Positions 33,056 to 43,500 of a stretch of DNA of 64,000 nt are shown one piece after another. The notes beneath the pieces are model-generated. The model saw nothing but the letters and a program-made list of their open reading frames with translations. It was not told the DNA's origin and made no database searches. This DNA is from Thiohalocapsa sp. ML1 (lineage in GTDB: Bacteria > Pseudomonadota > Gammaproteobacteria > Chromatiales > Chromatiaceae). Positions within the stretch are counted from its first letter, which is position 1, and each line of letters opens with the position of its first letter. The translations under genes were made by a program, and so were the position numbers. The stretch lies in NCBI RefSeq assembly GCF_001469165.1, contig NZ_JABX01000010.1:100210-164209 (forward strand). The letters are read 5' to 3'.

Positions 33056-33068
33056 CCGGCGCGCTGCC

Positions 33069-34124
33069 TCAGGCGCCGCCAGCGACGCCGGCCTCGGCGA
33101 AGGTCGCCATACCCGCGTGCAGCGCACAGGCGAGCCGTAGCAGCGGCACCGCCGTCACCGCCCCGCTGGCCTCGCCGAGCCGCATGCCCAGATCGAGCAG
33201 CGCACCGCCGCCGAGGGCGTCGCGGATCGGCGCATGGCCCGGCTCCGCGGAGCAGTGCGCGAGCAGAAACCAGTCCTGCGCACCAGCGCACAGGCGCATC
33301 GCGGCCAGCGCCGCGGCGCTCGCGATGAAGCCGTCCACGAGCACCGGCAGCCCGCGCTGCGCGCAGGCGACGTAGGCGCCGGCGAGGGCCGCGATCTCAA
33401 AGCCGCCGACGCAGGCGAGCACGCCGACGGGGTCGTCGAGCCGATTGCGATGCAGCGCCAGCGCCTGCTCGATGACGGCCGCCTTGCGCGCGACCCCGGC
33501 GGCATTGAGACCGGTGCCCGGCCCGGCGAGCGTCCGCGGCGGCGCATGCAGCAGCGCGCAGGCGACCGCCGCCGCCGCGGTGGTGTTGCCGATGCCCATC
33601 TCGCCACCGATGAAGAGCTCGGCGCCGTCCGCCAGCGCCCGCTCCACGGCCGCCGCCCCCTCGTTCAGCGCAATGGCGAGCTCGGCGTCGGACATGGCCG
33701 GCTGGCGGGTGAAGTCCGCGGTGCCGGGGCCGATGACGGCGTGGCGCACCGCGGGGTGCTCCGGCACCGGCACCACGGTGCCCAGGTTCACGAGCTCCAG
33801 CGGCGCGCCGATCGCGCGCGCGAGCACCGAGATGGCGGCACCGCCGGCGGCCATGTTCGCCACCATCTGCGCCGTCACGGCCTGCGGGAAGGCCGACACG
33901 CCGCCCGCCGCGACCCCATGGTCCGCCGCGAAGATGCTGATCCAGACCCGATCGACCGTCGGTCGCGCGCGCCGTTGCAGCCCGGCAAGCCGAATCGCGA
34001 TGTCCTCCAGACGCCCGAGCGACCCGGCGGGCTTGGTCAGCTCGGCCTGATGCGCGGCGGCGGCGGCGGCAATGGCTGCGTCCGGCGCGGCGGCGGGGAC
34101 CCTAACCCAGGGTGTTTGACTCAT
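33069..34124 (-). CDS. cobT: Nicotinate-nucleotide-dimethylbenzimidazole phosphoribosyltransferase
   Basis: 351 aa, normal length. It makes alpha-ribazole-5'-P from NaMN and DMB for the lower ligand of B12. Recognisable blocks: [20 protein letters not shown] (about 33-52), [20 protein letters not shown] (about 68-87), and [20 protein letters not shown] (about 170-189). The ATG at 34124 overlaps the TGA of cobU (ATGA), so the two are translationally coupled. Confidence 0.95.
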   Translation of the reverse strand: MSQTPWVRVPAAAPDAAIAAAAAAHQAELTKPAGSLGRLEDIAIRLAGLQRRARPTVDRVWISIFAADHGVAAGGVSAFPQAVTAQMVANMAAGGAAISVLARAIGAPLELVNLGTVVPVPEHPAVRHAVIGPGTADFTRQPAMSDAELAIALNEGAAAVERALADGAELFIGGEMGIGNTTAAAAVACALLHAPPRTLAGPGTGLNAAGVARKAAVIEQALALHRNRLDDPVGVLACVGGFEIAALAGAYVACAQRGLPVLVDGFIASAAALAAMRLCAGAQDWFLLAHCSAEPGHAPIRDALGGGALLDLGMRLGEASGAVTAVPLLRLACALHAGMATFAEAGVAGGA

Positions 34125-34657
34125 GTATTGACTCCGTCGATGGGTGGCCCCTTCAACACCAGCGGCAGCCCCGCGGCGGTAAAGTAGACGGCGCCGCAGC
34201 GCTCGGCAAGCGCCTGGTGCAGCGTGCCCGCCAGGTCGCAATAGCGCCGGGCCAGGGGGTGCATGGGGATGACACCCAGGTTGGTCTCGTTGCCGACGAA
34301 GATGACCTTCCCCGGCAGCTCGGGCAGCAGCGCGGGCAGCGCGGCGAGCTCCCGTTGCAGCGCCGGCTCGTCGTCGGCCCAGAGCAGGTTGCTGAGCCAG
34401 AGCGTGAGGCACTCCACCAGGATGCAGCGCCCGCCCGCGGCCTCCGCGCGCAGCGTCGCGGTGAGCGCGAGCGGCTCCTCAATGGTCTGCCAGTCTGCCG
34501 GGCGGCGCTCGCGGTGCGCGGCGATGCGCGCGGCCATCTCGTCGTCCGACGCCCGCGCCGTAGCGATGTAGCTCACCGCGAGGCCCGAATCGCGCGCAAG
34601 GCGCTCCGCCAGCCGGCTCTTGCCGGAGCGCACGCCGCCAAGGATCAAAGTATGCAT
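34121..34657 (-). CDS. cobU: Adenosylcobinamide kinase/adenosylcobinamide-phosphate guanylyltransferase
   Basis: 178 aa bifunctional enzyme (CobP/CobU). The P-loop [15 protein letters not shown] is at residues ~7-21, followed by [20 protein letters not shown] and the [12 protein letters not shown] segment, with the guanylylated-His region around ERRPADW. It activates adenosylcobinamide for joining to alpha-ribazole by CobS. It lies 159 nt from btuB, and that gap is filled by the 7-bp array at 34663-34820. Confidence 0.95.
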   Translation of the reverse strand: MHTLILGGVRSGKSRLAERLARDSGLAVSYIATARASDDEMAARIAAHRERRPADWQTIEEPLALTATLRAEAAGGRCILVECLTLWLSNLLWADDEPALQRELAALPALLPELPGKVIFVGNETNLGVIPMHPLARRYCDLAGTLHQALAERCGAVYFTAAGLPLVLKGPPIDGVNT

Positions 34658-34662
34658 GGAGA

Positions 34663-34820
34663 GGGGCTAGGGGCTAGGGGCTAGGGGCTAGGGGCTAGGG
34701 GCTAGGGGCTAGGAGCTAGGAGCTAGGAGCTAGGAGCTAGGTGCTAGGTGCTAGGTGCTAGGTGCTAGGGACAAGATGCGGGGGGCTAGGGCCATCTAGC
34801 ACCTAGCCCCTAGGACCTAG
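34663..34820. repeat. 15-unit heptamer array with block structure, between btuB and cobU
   Basis: Fifteen uninterrupted 7-mers (34663-34767): seven GGGGCTA, then four GGAGCTA, then four GGTGCTA. A degenerate segment with GGGGGCTAGGG follows, then an opposite-sense arm CTAGCACCTAGCCCCTAGG (34796-34814). The right end supplies the TAG stop of btuB (34817-34819). All arrays in this window share the 7-bp period. Confidence 0.9.
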
Positions 34821-36748
34821 TTCCTTCCGTAGCGCAAGGTCAAGTACAACCCGCGGCCCGGCTGATTGTAATAGGCCACGGTCTCGTACTCCTCGTCGAA
34901 GACGTTCTCGACGCTCGCCTCGACGCGCAGGGCGTCGCTGAAGGCGTAGGACGCGCGCAGGTCCAGCAGCGTGTAGCCGTCGAGCCGCACCGCGTTGGCG
35001 GCGTCGTCGAAGCGTCGGCCGGCTGCGAATAGCGTCCCGCCGACACCGATGGCGCCGAAGCTGCGGTCCAGATCCAGCCTGAACGTCTGCTCCGGGCGCC
35101 GCGGCAGCAGCTTGCCATGGTCCGGCCCGGCGGAGCGGTTCAGCGGGTCCAGCAGGGTGAGATAAGCCCGGACCTCGGTGGCGAGCACCTCGCCCGCGAG
35201 CGCCCCTTCGAGTCCGCGGATGCGCGCTTCGTCGATGTTCTCGGCGCCATAGGCGGGCGGCACCAGCGTGATCAGGTCGTCGATGTCCATCTGATACAGG
35301 TTGAGCGACCAGTCCAGCGCGGCAATGCGCCCGGCGAGGCCGACCTCCGCGCTGCGGGACTGCTCGGGGTCCAGGTCCGGGTTGCCGCCGGCGAAGAAGG
35401 GATCGGACGGAAAGTACAGGTCATTGAAGGTCGGCGCCGTGAAGGCGGTGCCGTAGGCGGCGGTGGCCCTGAGATTGGGCCGCAGATCATAGCCGAGCAC
35501 GACATCGCCGGTGACATGGCTGCCGAACTGCTCGTTGTCGTCGTGGCGCAGGCTCGCCTTCAGCGCGGCGGGGCCGAACCAGCCCTGGTATTGGCCGAAG
35601 ACGCCGACGTTGTCGCGCCCGTCCTCGGCATAGGCAACGCTCGCGCCGACCGCGTCGTGCACATAGTCCACGCCGACGGTGACGAGGTGCTCGGCGCCGA
35701 TGGCGACATCGTTCTGCACGCTCAGGGTGTCGCGGCGGGTCTCAAAGCGGCTCGCAAAGCGGCTCGCGAAGGCGTCGTCCTTGAAGTTGCGCTGCTCGTC
35801 CCAGCTTCGCCCGGCCGTGATGCGGATGTCCCAGGCGTCCAGCGGGCGCACGAGCACATTGGCTGCGGCCACCTGCTGGCGATTGCGCGCCTTGTTCTGG
35901 AAGGCGCCGTCGAACTCGACCTCGCTGTCGACGCTGAGGAAGCTCAGGTCGACGCTGGCCCGGTCGGCGAAGTCGTAGCCCGCGCTGGCGCTGACGCCCT
36001 GGTTCTCGTAGCCGTCGGCATCGGGCTCGTCGGTGCCGCAGCCGTCGAAGTACGGCGCACCGCGGCCGCTGCAGGCGTTGAAGCCCTCGGTCTGATCAAA
36101 GTTGCCGGACAGGCTGAAGCGCCCGTGCTCGCCGCCGCCGCGCAGCCCACCGGAAATACCGGCGGTCTCATAGCGGCCGGTCGTGACCTCGCCGAAGGCC
36201 GTGAGCGGCCCGCCGCCGCGGCGGGTGAAGATCTGCACCACGCCGCCCGCCGCCTCGGAGCCGTACAGGCTGGAGCGCGGCCCGCGCACCACCTCGATGC
36301 GCTCGATCTGGCTCACCGGTAGGTGCTGAAACTCGGTCTGGCCCGTGGTGGCGGAGCCGACCTTGACGCCGTCCACCAGGAACAGCACCTGATTCGGGTT
36401 GGCACCGCGCAGATAGAGCTCCGTGACGCGGCCGGGTCCGCCCGCGTTCGATAGCACCACGCCCGGCAGTCCGCGCAGCAGGCCCAGGGTGCTCTGCGCC
36501 TGGGTGCGCTCGATCTCCGCGCGCGTGATGACGCTGACCGGGGCCAGGGTCGCGTCAACCGTCTCGGCGGTGCGGGTCGCGGTGACCACGACGGGGTCTA
36601 GGTCGCTGATGGCGCGACCGCCGCCGGACGCGTCGGGATCGCTCTCGATTTGCGCAGCGAGTGTTGGCGGCAACAGCGCCAACGCAAGCAGCAGTGCCCG
36701 GCGGCGCGACGCGCCGCGGACAGTCTCGGACAGGCAGGAATAGGACAT
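34817..36748 (-). CDS. btuB: TonB-dependent vitamin B12 receptor
   Basis: 643 aa outer-membrane barrel. A signal peptide (RALLLALALLPPTLAAQ) is followed by the TonB box region DLDPVVVTATRTAE and a plug domain with GLPGVVLSNAG, LFLVDGVKVGS, IERIEVVRGPRSSLYGSEA and GGVVQIFTRR. It ends with an aromatic-rich C-terminal strand (GRGLYLTLRYGRN), though the last residue is not Phe. About 22 strands are expected. The gene is preceded by a cobalamin riboswitch at 36941-37180 and followed by cobU-cobT-cobC, so the substrate is almost surely a corrinoid. Start ATG 36748 is chosen by the signal peptide. Confidence 0.93.
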   Translation of the reverse strand: MSYSCLSETVRGASRRRALLLALALLPPTLAAQIESDPDASGGGRAISDLDPVVVTATRTAETVDATLAPVSVITRAEIERTQAQSTLGLLRGLPGVVLSNAGGPGRVTELYLRGANPNQVLFLVDGVKVGSATTGQTEFQHLPVSQIERIEVVRGPRSSLYGSEAAGGVVQIFTRRGGGPLTAFGEVTTGRYETAGISGGLRGGGEHGRFSLSGNFDQTEGFNACSGRGAPYFDGCGTDEPDADGYENQGVSASAGYDFADRASVDLSFLSVDSEVEFDGAFQNKARNRQQVAAANVLVRPLDAWDIRITAGRSWDEQRNFKDDAFASRFASRFETRRDTLSVQNDVAIGAEHLVTVGVDYVHDAVGASVAYAEDGRDNVGVFGQYQGWFGPAALKASLRHDDNEQFGSHVTGDVVLGYDLRPNLRATAAYGTAFTAPTFNDLYFPSDPFFAGGNPDLDPEQSRSAEVGLAGRIAALDWSLNLYQMDIDDLITLVPPAYGAENIDEARIRGLEGALAGEVLATEVRAYLTLLDPLNRSAGPDHGKLLPRRPEQTFRLDLDRSFGAIGVGGTLFAAGRRFDDAANAVRLDGYTLLDLRASYAFSDALRVEASVENVFDEEYETVAYYNQPGRGLYLTLRYGRN

Positions 36749-36940
36749 GCGTCACCCCTCGGCCCCGCTCACCCGCTGGGGCCCGGCTATGGAAGAAGAC
36801 GCCGGGGGGGGCAGGCGTGGACGATGGACGAAGGCAGGACCAGCGCCGGCCCGGGTACGGCAGAGCGCACGGGGAGCAGGCGACGGGCGCACGCGCGGCA
36901 CCGGCACGCCGACACCGCCCTCCGCGACGCCGCGAGCAGC

Positions 36941-37180
36941 CGATAGGCCGGTATCCGGGCTCACGAGCCGGCAGGCGGGGCCTGTGCTGAGCTCAGGTCC
37001 TCAGGGCTTGCCGGCCGCGGCACCTTCCCATGGTCCGAAGACCACAGTGGTCAATTGCCGCGGCACTGCTCGTCTACCGTTGCGGGGGCAGCGCCGGAAT
37101 CGTGCGGGCGGCGGAGGCGCCGAACATCGGCGTTGGTCCGCGGCCCGGCACTGGACCGGCTTCCCGTTTAACCCCACGGC
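36941..37180 (-). promoter_or_regulatory. Cobalamin (AdoCbl) riboswitch upstream of btuB
   Basis: On the minus strand, conserved elements appear in the canonical order: AAACGGGAAGCCGGT near 37155-37170; GCTGCCCCCGCAACGGTA (37076-37093 region); GACCACTGTGGTC with GGGAAGGTGCC (about 37022-37055), the B12-box stem; and the closing GAGCCCGGATACCGGCCT (about 36945-36962). The spacing fits a class I cobalamin aptamer. High B12 should lower expression of btuB and the downstream cob genes. The expression platform probably lies in the 190 nt before btuB; I cannot assign the terminator or sequestering helix. Confidence 0.92.
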
Positions 37181-37533
37181 CCCTCGCGTGCTGCGAGCGG
37201 CCGGGGCACCTATCGGTAAGCCCGAATATTCTGGTGTTTTTACGCCGCGCGCCGCAAGCGTCGGCGGTGACGCGGATCAATACAGGCGGAATTGCTGCGG
37301 TAGCGCTCGCCGCATCGGGGCTTGAACCTAGGGATGGCGTACAATTCAAAGGCTGCATAGACGCTGAATGCAGCGGCAAACAGGCGTTTCCGACAGCGGG
37401 CATCGGTAGTTTCAAGCATCGAAACCCTTGAAAACGCGATCGCAGCCTGCCGTTTTCCGATGCCTTGCCGAGATCCGGCCGCGATCGCGGACAGGTTCTT
37501 AGCGCTGGAGATACGACAATAGAGCAGTCTCAC
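37181..37533. other. Divergent promoter region btuB / CheB-CheR gene
   Basis: No supported gene. It should contain the promoter for the riboswitch transcript (leftward) and that of the CheB-CheR fusion (rightward). CGATCGCAG (37438-37446) and CGCGATCGCGG (37482-37492) are short GATCGC-containing dyads. I see no confident sigma-70 or sigma-54 elements. Confidence 0.35.
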
Positions 37534-40473
37534 ATGCCAGATACCAGCACCGGCCTCGACCTGCAGCAGACCGAGGACGCCCTGCCCGAAGCCAAGTTCT
37601 ACGTTGTCGCCGTCGGCGCCTCCGCCGGCGGGCTCGATGCCTTGGAGCGGTTCTTCCACGGCCTGCCGGCGCGCTCCGGTGCGGCCTATGTCGTGATCCA
37701 GCACCTGTCGCCGGATCACAAGAGCATGATGGGCAACCTGCTCGGGCGCCACACCACCATGCCCGTCGTCACGGTTGAGGACGGCATGGAGATCAAGCCG
37801 GACCGGGTGCATCTCATCCCGCCCGCGAGCGTGATGAGCGTCTCGCGCAACCAGTTGCGCCTGAGCCCGAAGAACCCGCGCGGCCTGACGCTGCCCATCG
37901 ACCTCTTCTTCACCGCGCTGGCGCGGGAGTTTGGCAAGTACGCCATCGGCGTCGTGCTGTCCGGCACCGGCTCCGACGGCACCCGCGGCGCCGTAGCCAT
38001 CAACGACGCCGGCGGGCTTTTGCTGGCGCAGGAGCCCGAATCCGCCAAGTTCGACGGCATGCCGCGCAGCGTCATCGCCACCGGGCTGGTGGACGCCACG
38101 CTGCCGCCGGAGGAGCTCGGGCCGCGGGTCATGGACCACATCAGCCAGGCCCCGCGCCCGCGCATCCGCCCGCCCGAGGAAGGCGTCACCGCCGACCGCC
38201 AAAGCGCGCTGGAAGAGACCATGCACCTGCTCCAGCACCAGGGCGGCATCGATTTTCGCGAGTACAAGCCGGCGACGGTCATGCGCCGCATCGAGCGCCG
38301 CATGCAGGTCCGCCACGTGCCGGACCTGGAGAATTACGCCCGGCTCCTGGATGGCGACCGCACCGAGCTGAACGCGCTGCGCCGCGAGCTGCTGATCCCG
38401 GTCACCAACTTCTTCCGCGATCCGGTGGCCTTCGAGGTGCTGGCGCAGACCGCCATCGACACCATCGTCAAGGAGCGCGGCGAGAACCAGCCCATCCGCG
38501 TCTGGGTGCCGGGCACCTCCACTGGCGAGGAGGCCTACTCCATCGCCATCCTGTTCGCCGAGGCCTGCGCGCGGGCGCGCCGCTGGCCGCCGCTCAAGCT
38601 GTTCGCGACCGACGTGGAACAGCACAACGTGGACTTCGGCAGCGCCGGCGTCTTCTCGGAGGCCATCACGACGGAGGTCTCGCCGGAGCGCCTGGAGCAG
38701 TGGTTCTATAAGCGCGGCAACCACTTCGTCATCAAGAACGAGATCCGCCAGAACATCGTCTTCGCGCGGCACAACCTGCTGTCCGACCCGCCCTTCACGC
38801 GCATGGATCTGGTGTCCTGCCGCAACCTGCTCATCTACTTCCGCACCGATGCGCAGGAGCGCGCCTTGCGCCGGCTGCAGTATGCCCTCGCGCCCGGCGG
38901 CTTCCTGTTTCTCGGCTCCAGCGAGACCCTGGCTCAGCTCCAGAGCGATTTCACCGCCGTTAACTCCAAGGCCAAGGTGTTCCGCATCCTGCGGCACGTG
39001 GCGCTGCCGCTGGACACCGGCGCGGCGCAACTGAGCCGGCTCGCCGGCAGCGCGACCCATGTGCGCCGGCATACCACCAAGGACCGCCACCTCACCGACG
39101 CCGCCGCCATCGAGGCGGGCGAGTCGGTGCTGCTGCGCTCCTATGCGCCCACCAGCCTGCTGCTCAGCGCCAACCAGGAGCTGATGCACGTCTTTGGCGA
39201 CGTGAGCCATTATCTTCGCATCGGCGAGGGCGCCGTGACGCTCGACCTCGCCAAGCTACTGCCGCAGACCCTGGCACCCGTGGCCCAGGCGCTGCTGCAC
39301 AAGACCGCCCGCGGCCAAGAGCCGCTGCGCTCCGACCTGCTCACCATGCAGCTCCCGGACGGCACCACGGAGCGCCTGCGCCTGGTCGCGCGCAGCGTGT
39401 CGCTCGACCACGGCGAGCCGCACCTGCTGTTGTCCTTCGAGCCGGACGTCGTGGCCCCCGCCGGCGAAGCGGCGGCGCCGGCGAGCAGCGACATCGAGAC
39501 CATGAACATGGACCAGGAGCACGTGGAACGCGTGCAGACCCTGGAGCGCGAGCTCGCGGCCACCCGCGAGAGCCTGCAAGCCACCATTGAGGAGCTGGAG
39601 ACCGCTAACGAAGAGCTGCAGGCCACCAACGAGGAGCTGATGGCCTCGAACGAAGAGCTGCAGTCCTCCAACGAGGAGCTGCAGTCGGTCAACGAGGAGC
39701 TCTACACCGTCAACGCCGAGAACCAGGAAAAGATCGAGATCCTGAACCGCCTCAACGCCGACCTCGACAACATGGCCAAGGCGGCGGCGATTGCGACCAT
39801 CTTCGTCGACTCCAACCTGCTGCTGACCCGTTTCACGCCGGAAGCGACGACCCTGTTCAAGATCCGTGACGGGGATCTCGGGCGCTCCATCGAAGACTTC
39901 ACAAACCTGCTGGACTATCCCGAGTTCGTTGAGGAGCTCAAGCGCACCATTGCCGACGGCAACATGAGCCAGCGCGAGATCCGCGTCGCCAATGGCCGGC
40001 TGTACCTGCTGCGGGTGCTGCCCTATGCGGTGCGCGAGCGCGAGGCGCGCGGCGCCGTCGCGACATTTGTGGACGTCACGGTGCTGCGCGACGCCGAGCG
40101 CCTGCAGGCCGTGCTCGACTCCCTGCCGGAGCACGTGGCGCTGCTCAATGACGACGGTGAGGTACAGATGATCAACCGCGCCTGGCGCGAGTTTGCCGAC
40201 AGCCACAACGCCAACGGTGGCCCGGGTGGTCACTACCCCGATGCCTGGGCTGGCGGCCGGGGTTTCGCGGCCGAGCAGGAGACGATGCTCCGTGCCGGGC
40301 TTGATGAGCTCATCGCCGGGGGGCGCGACGACTTCGCGATGGTCTACCCTTACCGCGGCGCTGACGGTGAGCGCTGGTTCGCGATGCACGCAGCACCCAT
40401 CGTGCACGGCAACGGCGGCATCGTCGTCAGCCATGTCGACATCAGCCCTTGGTACCGGGACGCCGGCGGCTGA
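37534..40473 (+). CDS. CheB-CheR fusion with coiled coil and PAS domains
   Basis: 979 aa cytoplasmic. The N-terminal CheB methylesterase domain keeps the catalytic triad: Ser in VGASAGGL, His in IQHLSPDH, Asp in [10 protein letters not shown] (residues ~24-165). A CheR methyltransferase follows (~225-490: [39 protein letters not shown]). A long Glu/Asn-rich coiled coil (~667-745; repeated [18 protein letters not shown]) links to two PAS domains (~750-975). The chain ends without the histidine kinase found in many such proteins. The next gene, 77 nt on, is a PAS/GGDEF/EAL protein and may be its output. ATG at 37465 is an alternative start. Confidence 0.9.
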   Translation: MPDTSTGLDLQQTEDALPEAKFYVVAVGASAGGLDALERFFHGLPARSGAAYVVIQHLSPDHKSMMGNLLGRHTTMPVVTVEDGMEIKPDRVHLIPPASVMSVSRNQLRLSPKNPRGLTLPIDLFFTALAREFGKYAIGVVLSGTGSDGTRGAVAINDAGGLLLAQEPESAKFDGMPRSVIATGLVDATLPPEELGPRVMDHISQAPRPRIRPPEEGVTADRQSALEETMHLLQHQGGIDFREYKPATVMRRIERRMQVRHVPDLENYARLLDGDRTELNALRRELLIPVTNFFRDPVAFEVLAQTAIDTIVKERGENQPIRVWVPGTSTGEEAYSIAILFAEACARARRWPPLKLFATDVEQHNVDFGSAGVFSEAITTEVSPERLEQWFYKRGNHFVIKNEIRQNIVFARHNLLSDPPFTRMDLVSCRNLLIYFRTDAQERALRRLQYALAPGGFLFLGSSETLAQLQSDFTAVNSKAKVFRILRHVALPLDTGAAQLSRLAGSATHVRRHTTKDRHLTDAAAIEAGESVLLRSYAPTSLLLSANQELMHVFGDVSHYLRIGEGAVTLDLAKLLPQTLAPVAQALLHKTARGQEPLRSDLLTMQLPDGTTERLRLVARSVSLDHGEPHLLLSFEPDVVAPAGEAAAPASSDIETMNMDQEHVERVQTLERELAATRESLQATIEELETANEELQATNEELMASNEELQSSNEELQSVNEELYTVNAENQEKIEILNRLNADLDNMAKAAAIATIFVDSNLLLTRFTPEATTLFKIRDGDLGRSIEDFTNLLDYPEFVEELKRTIADGNMSQREIRVANGRLYLLRVLPYAVREREARGAVATFVDVTVLRDAERLQAVLDSLPEHVALLNDDGEVQMINRAWREFADSHNANGGPGGHYPDAWAGGRGFAAEQETMLRAGLDELIAGGRDDFAMVYPYRGADGERWFAMHAAPIVHGNGGIVVSHVDISPWYRDAGG

Positions 40474-40550
40474 ACCGCGCGCGGACAGCCTGCGGACGCG
40501 GCGCCACGCGCAACGGCACCGTGCCGAGCGCTTCGGCGCAGGATTGAGCC

Positions 40551-43500
40551 ATGACCACAGCGAACACAGGCGACCGCGAGGCGCCCGGTGCCGAGCGGCC
40601 CGGGGCAGACCCGCCGGCACCCAATGCCGACACGGCACGGCTGCCGTCGGCGGAGCCGATGGCGCCCGGCGCTGCTGCATCCGCGCCGCTGGTCCCACCC
40701 GGAGACGCCGCCGCCAGCCCGGCCGTCCTGTTCCGGGGCCGCGCCCTCGATGCGCTGCGCGCCGGGCGCTTCGACCTGGTCGAGCAGGTGCTGGAGTCGG
40801 GCGAGCTGGCGGTGCCCGGCCTCATCGAGAACCTCCGCGTCTACCAGGCGGAGCTGGAGATCCAGAACGACGAGCTCCGCGCCAGCGAGCAGCAGGCCCA
40901 GACGGCCCTATCACGCTACACCACGCTCTTCACGGAGCTGCCGATGGCGGGCCTGGTGGTGGACGACTACGGCCTGATCCTGGAGGTGAACCCCCGCGCC
41001 CGCGCGCTGCTGGCACTGCGCGATATTCGCTCGCACCAGTATTTTCTGGTCCGGCTCGTACACGAGGACGACCGCGGCGCCGTCGGCTCGGCGTTCCATC
41101 GCGCCCGCGAAAGCCATTCCGAGGGCCTCTCGGAGGTGCGCTTCTCCGCCGCCGACGGCAGCCGCTTCCAGGCGGACCTGCATATCGCCCACCTGCCCGG
41201 GGAGGAACAGGCCCCGCAGCGCTACATTTGCGCCATCGTGGACCAAACCGAGGTCATCCGCCAGCGCAACGCCCTGGCGCGCGCCTACGACGACTTGGAG
41301 CGCAGCGAGGAACGCTATCGCGTGCTCGCCGACTTTAGCCCCGACTGGGACTATTGGCTAGGCTCGGACCTGACCTTCATCTACGTCTCCCCGGCCTGTG
41401 CCGGCATCACCGGCTATACCGCCGAGGAATTCCGCACCGATCACGGGCTCTTCGAGCGCATCGTGCACGACGACGACCGCGCCCGCTGGCAGGCGCACAT
41501 CCGGCTTGCACATACGAGCCCCAATCACGACAACGACCCGCTGAGCTTCCGCATCCGCACCCGCGACGGGCGCATCCGCTGGATCGAGCACGTCTGCCGG
41601 CCCGTGGCCACCATGGACGGGCGCTACTTGGGCCGGCGCGGGGTCAACCGCGACATTACCCAGCGCCACGAGGCACGCGAGGCACTGCGCCGCAGCGAGG
41701 CCCTGCTGAACGACACCGGGCGCCTCGCGCGGGTCGGCGGCTGGGAGCTCAACAGCAGCCTGAACACACTTTTGTGGACTCGGGTTACCCGCGAGCTGCA
41801 CGAGGTGGCGGACGACTTCGTGCCGACCCTGGAGTCAGCGCTGGCCTTCTACCACCCCGAAGATCGTCCGCTGCTGCGCGACGCCGTGATGCTTGCGCTC
41901 GCCGACGGCACCCCGTACGCGCTGGAGCTGCGATTCACCAGCGCCTGTGGCCGGGAGCGCTGGGTCAAGACCACCGGCGAGCCGCTGTGCGCGGCGGACG
42001 GCAGCGTCTGCGGCCTGCGCGGCAGCATCCAGGACATCACCGCGCGCGTGGATGCGGACCGGGCACTGCGTGCGAGCGAGGCCCGCTTCCGCGCCATGTT
42101 CGACGCCGCGCCGGTGGGCATCGCCGTGGTCGATGCCGAGGGGTGCCCGGTGCTGACCAACCCGGCGCTGGAGCGATTCCTCGGCTATTCCGCCGCGGAG
42201 CTGCGCGGCATGAGCTTCCGCGACTACACGCACCCGGAGGAAGTCGCCTGGGACACGCAGCTCTACGCGGAGCTCGTCGCCGGCAGCCGCAGCAGCTACA
42301 CCCGCGACAAGCGCTATGTCCGCAAAGACGGCCAAGTCGTCTGGGGCCGGCTCACCGTCGCGCTGCTGCACGAACCGAACGACGGCGAGGGCCGCGCCAT
42401 CGGCATGATCGCCGACATCGACAAGCAGCGCGCCGCCGAGCGCGCCCGCCGCGAGGCCGAGCTGCGCTACCACGCGCTCTATGAGTCCGCCGGCGAAGGC
42501 ATGAACATCATCCAGAACGGCGTGTTCACATCCTTCAACCGTGCCGCCCTGAACCTGCTCGGCTACGACGACGAGGGCGCGCTGCTCGGCAAGCAGCCGG
42601 CGGATCTGGCGCCCGAATTCCAGTCGGACGGCGAGCGTAGCATCGACAAGCAGACGCGTATCCTCGCCGCGTTGGCGGACGGCAAGGTGGAACGCTGCAA
42701 CTGGGAGCACCTCTGCGCCGACGGCAGCCTCAGGCTGCTGCAATTGACCCTGATCCCCGTGGAGCTCGGCGGCGAGCCGGCCATCTTCGCCATCTGGCAC
42801 GACCTCACCGAGCGGCGCGCGGCGGCGCTGCGCGAGGCGCGGGCAAAAACCGTGTTCGAGAACACCTCCGAGGGCATCATCGTCGCGGACCCGGAGCTTC
42901 GCATCGTCGCCGTGAACCGCGCCTTCACCGAGATCACCGGCTACACCGAGGACGAGGCCCTGGGCCAGACGCCGCGCATTCTCCAGTCGGGCCGCCACGA
43001 CGAGAGCTTCTACCAGGCCGTGTGGGCAGCGCTGACGCGCACCGGCCAATGGCGCGGCGAGTTCTGGAACCGGCGCAAGAACGGCGAGATCTACCCGCAG
43101 CTCAGCACCATTACGGCCGTGCACGAGGCTGGCGGGCGCTTGTCGAGCTATATCGCCGTATTCGGCGATATCACCCAGCTAAAGCGCTCCGAGGAGACCC
43201 TCTACCAGCTCGCGCACAAGGACGCCCTCACCGGACTCGCCAACCGCACGCTGCTGCGCGCCCGCCTGGAGCAGTCGCTGCGCCGCGCCGCGCGCGACGG
43301 CAGTATGCTCGCGCTGCTGTTCCTGGACCTGGATCTGTTCAAAAACGTCAACGACACACTCGGCCATCCGGTGGGCGACGCCTTGCTACAAAGCGTCGCC
43401 GGCGCCATGGCCGAGCAGGTGGCGGACCGCGACAATATCGCGCGCCTGGGCGGCGATGAGTTTGTCGTGCTGCTGGAGGACATGGCCGAGCCGAACGCGG

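Noticed and set aside
34663..34820. CRISPR array
   Set aside because: The period is 7 bp with no unique spacers and there are no cas genes nearby; it is a simple tandem array.
37240..39210. 656-codon minus-strand frame opposite the CheB-CheR gene
   Set aside because: Antisense shadow; the plus strand carries intact CheB and CheR catalytic motifs.
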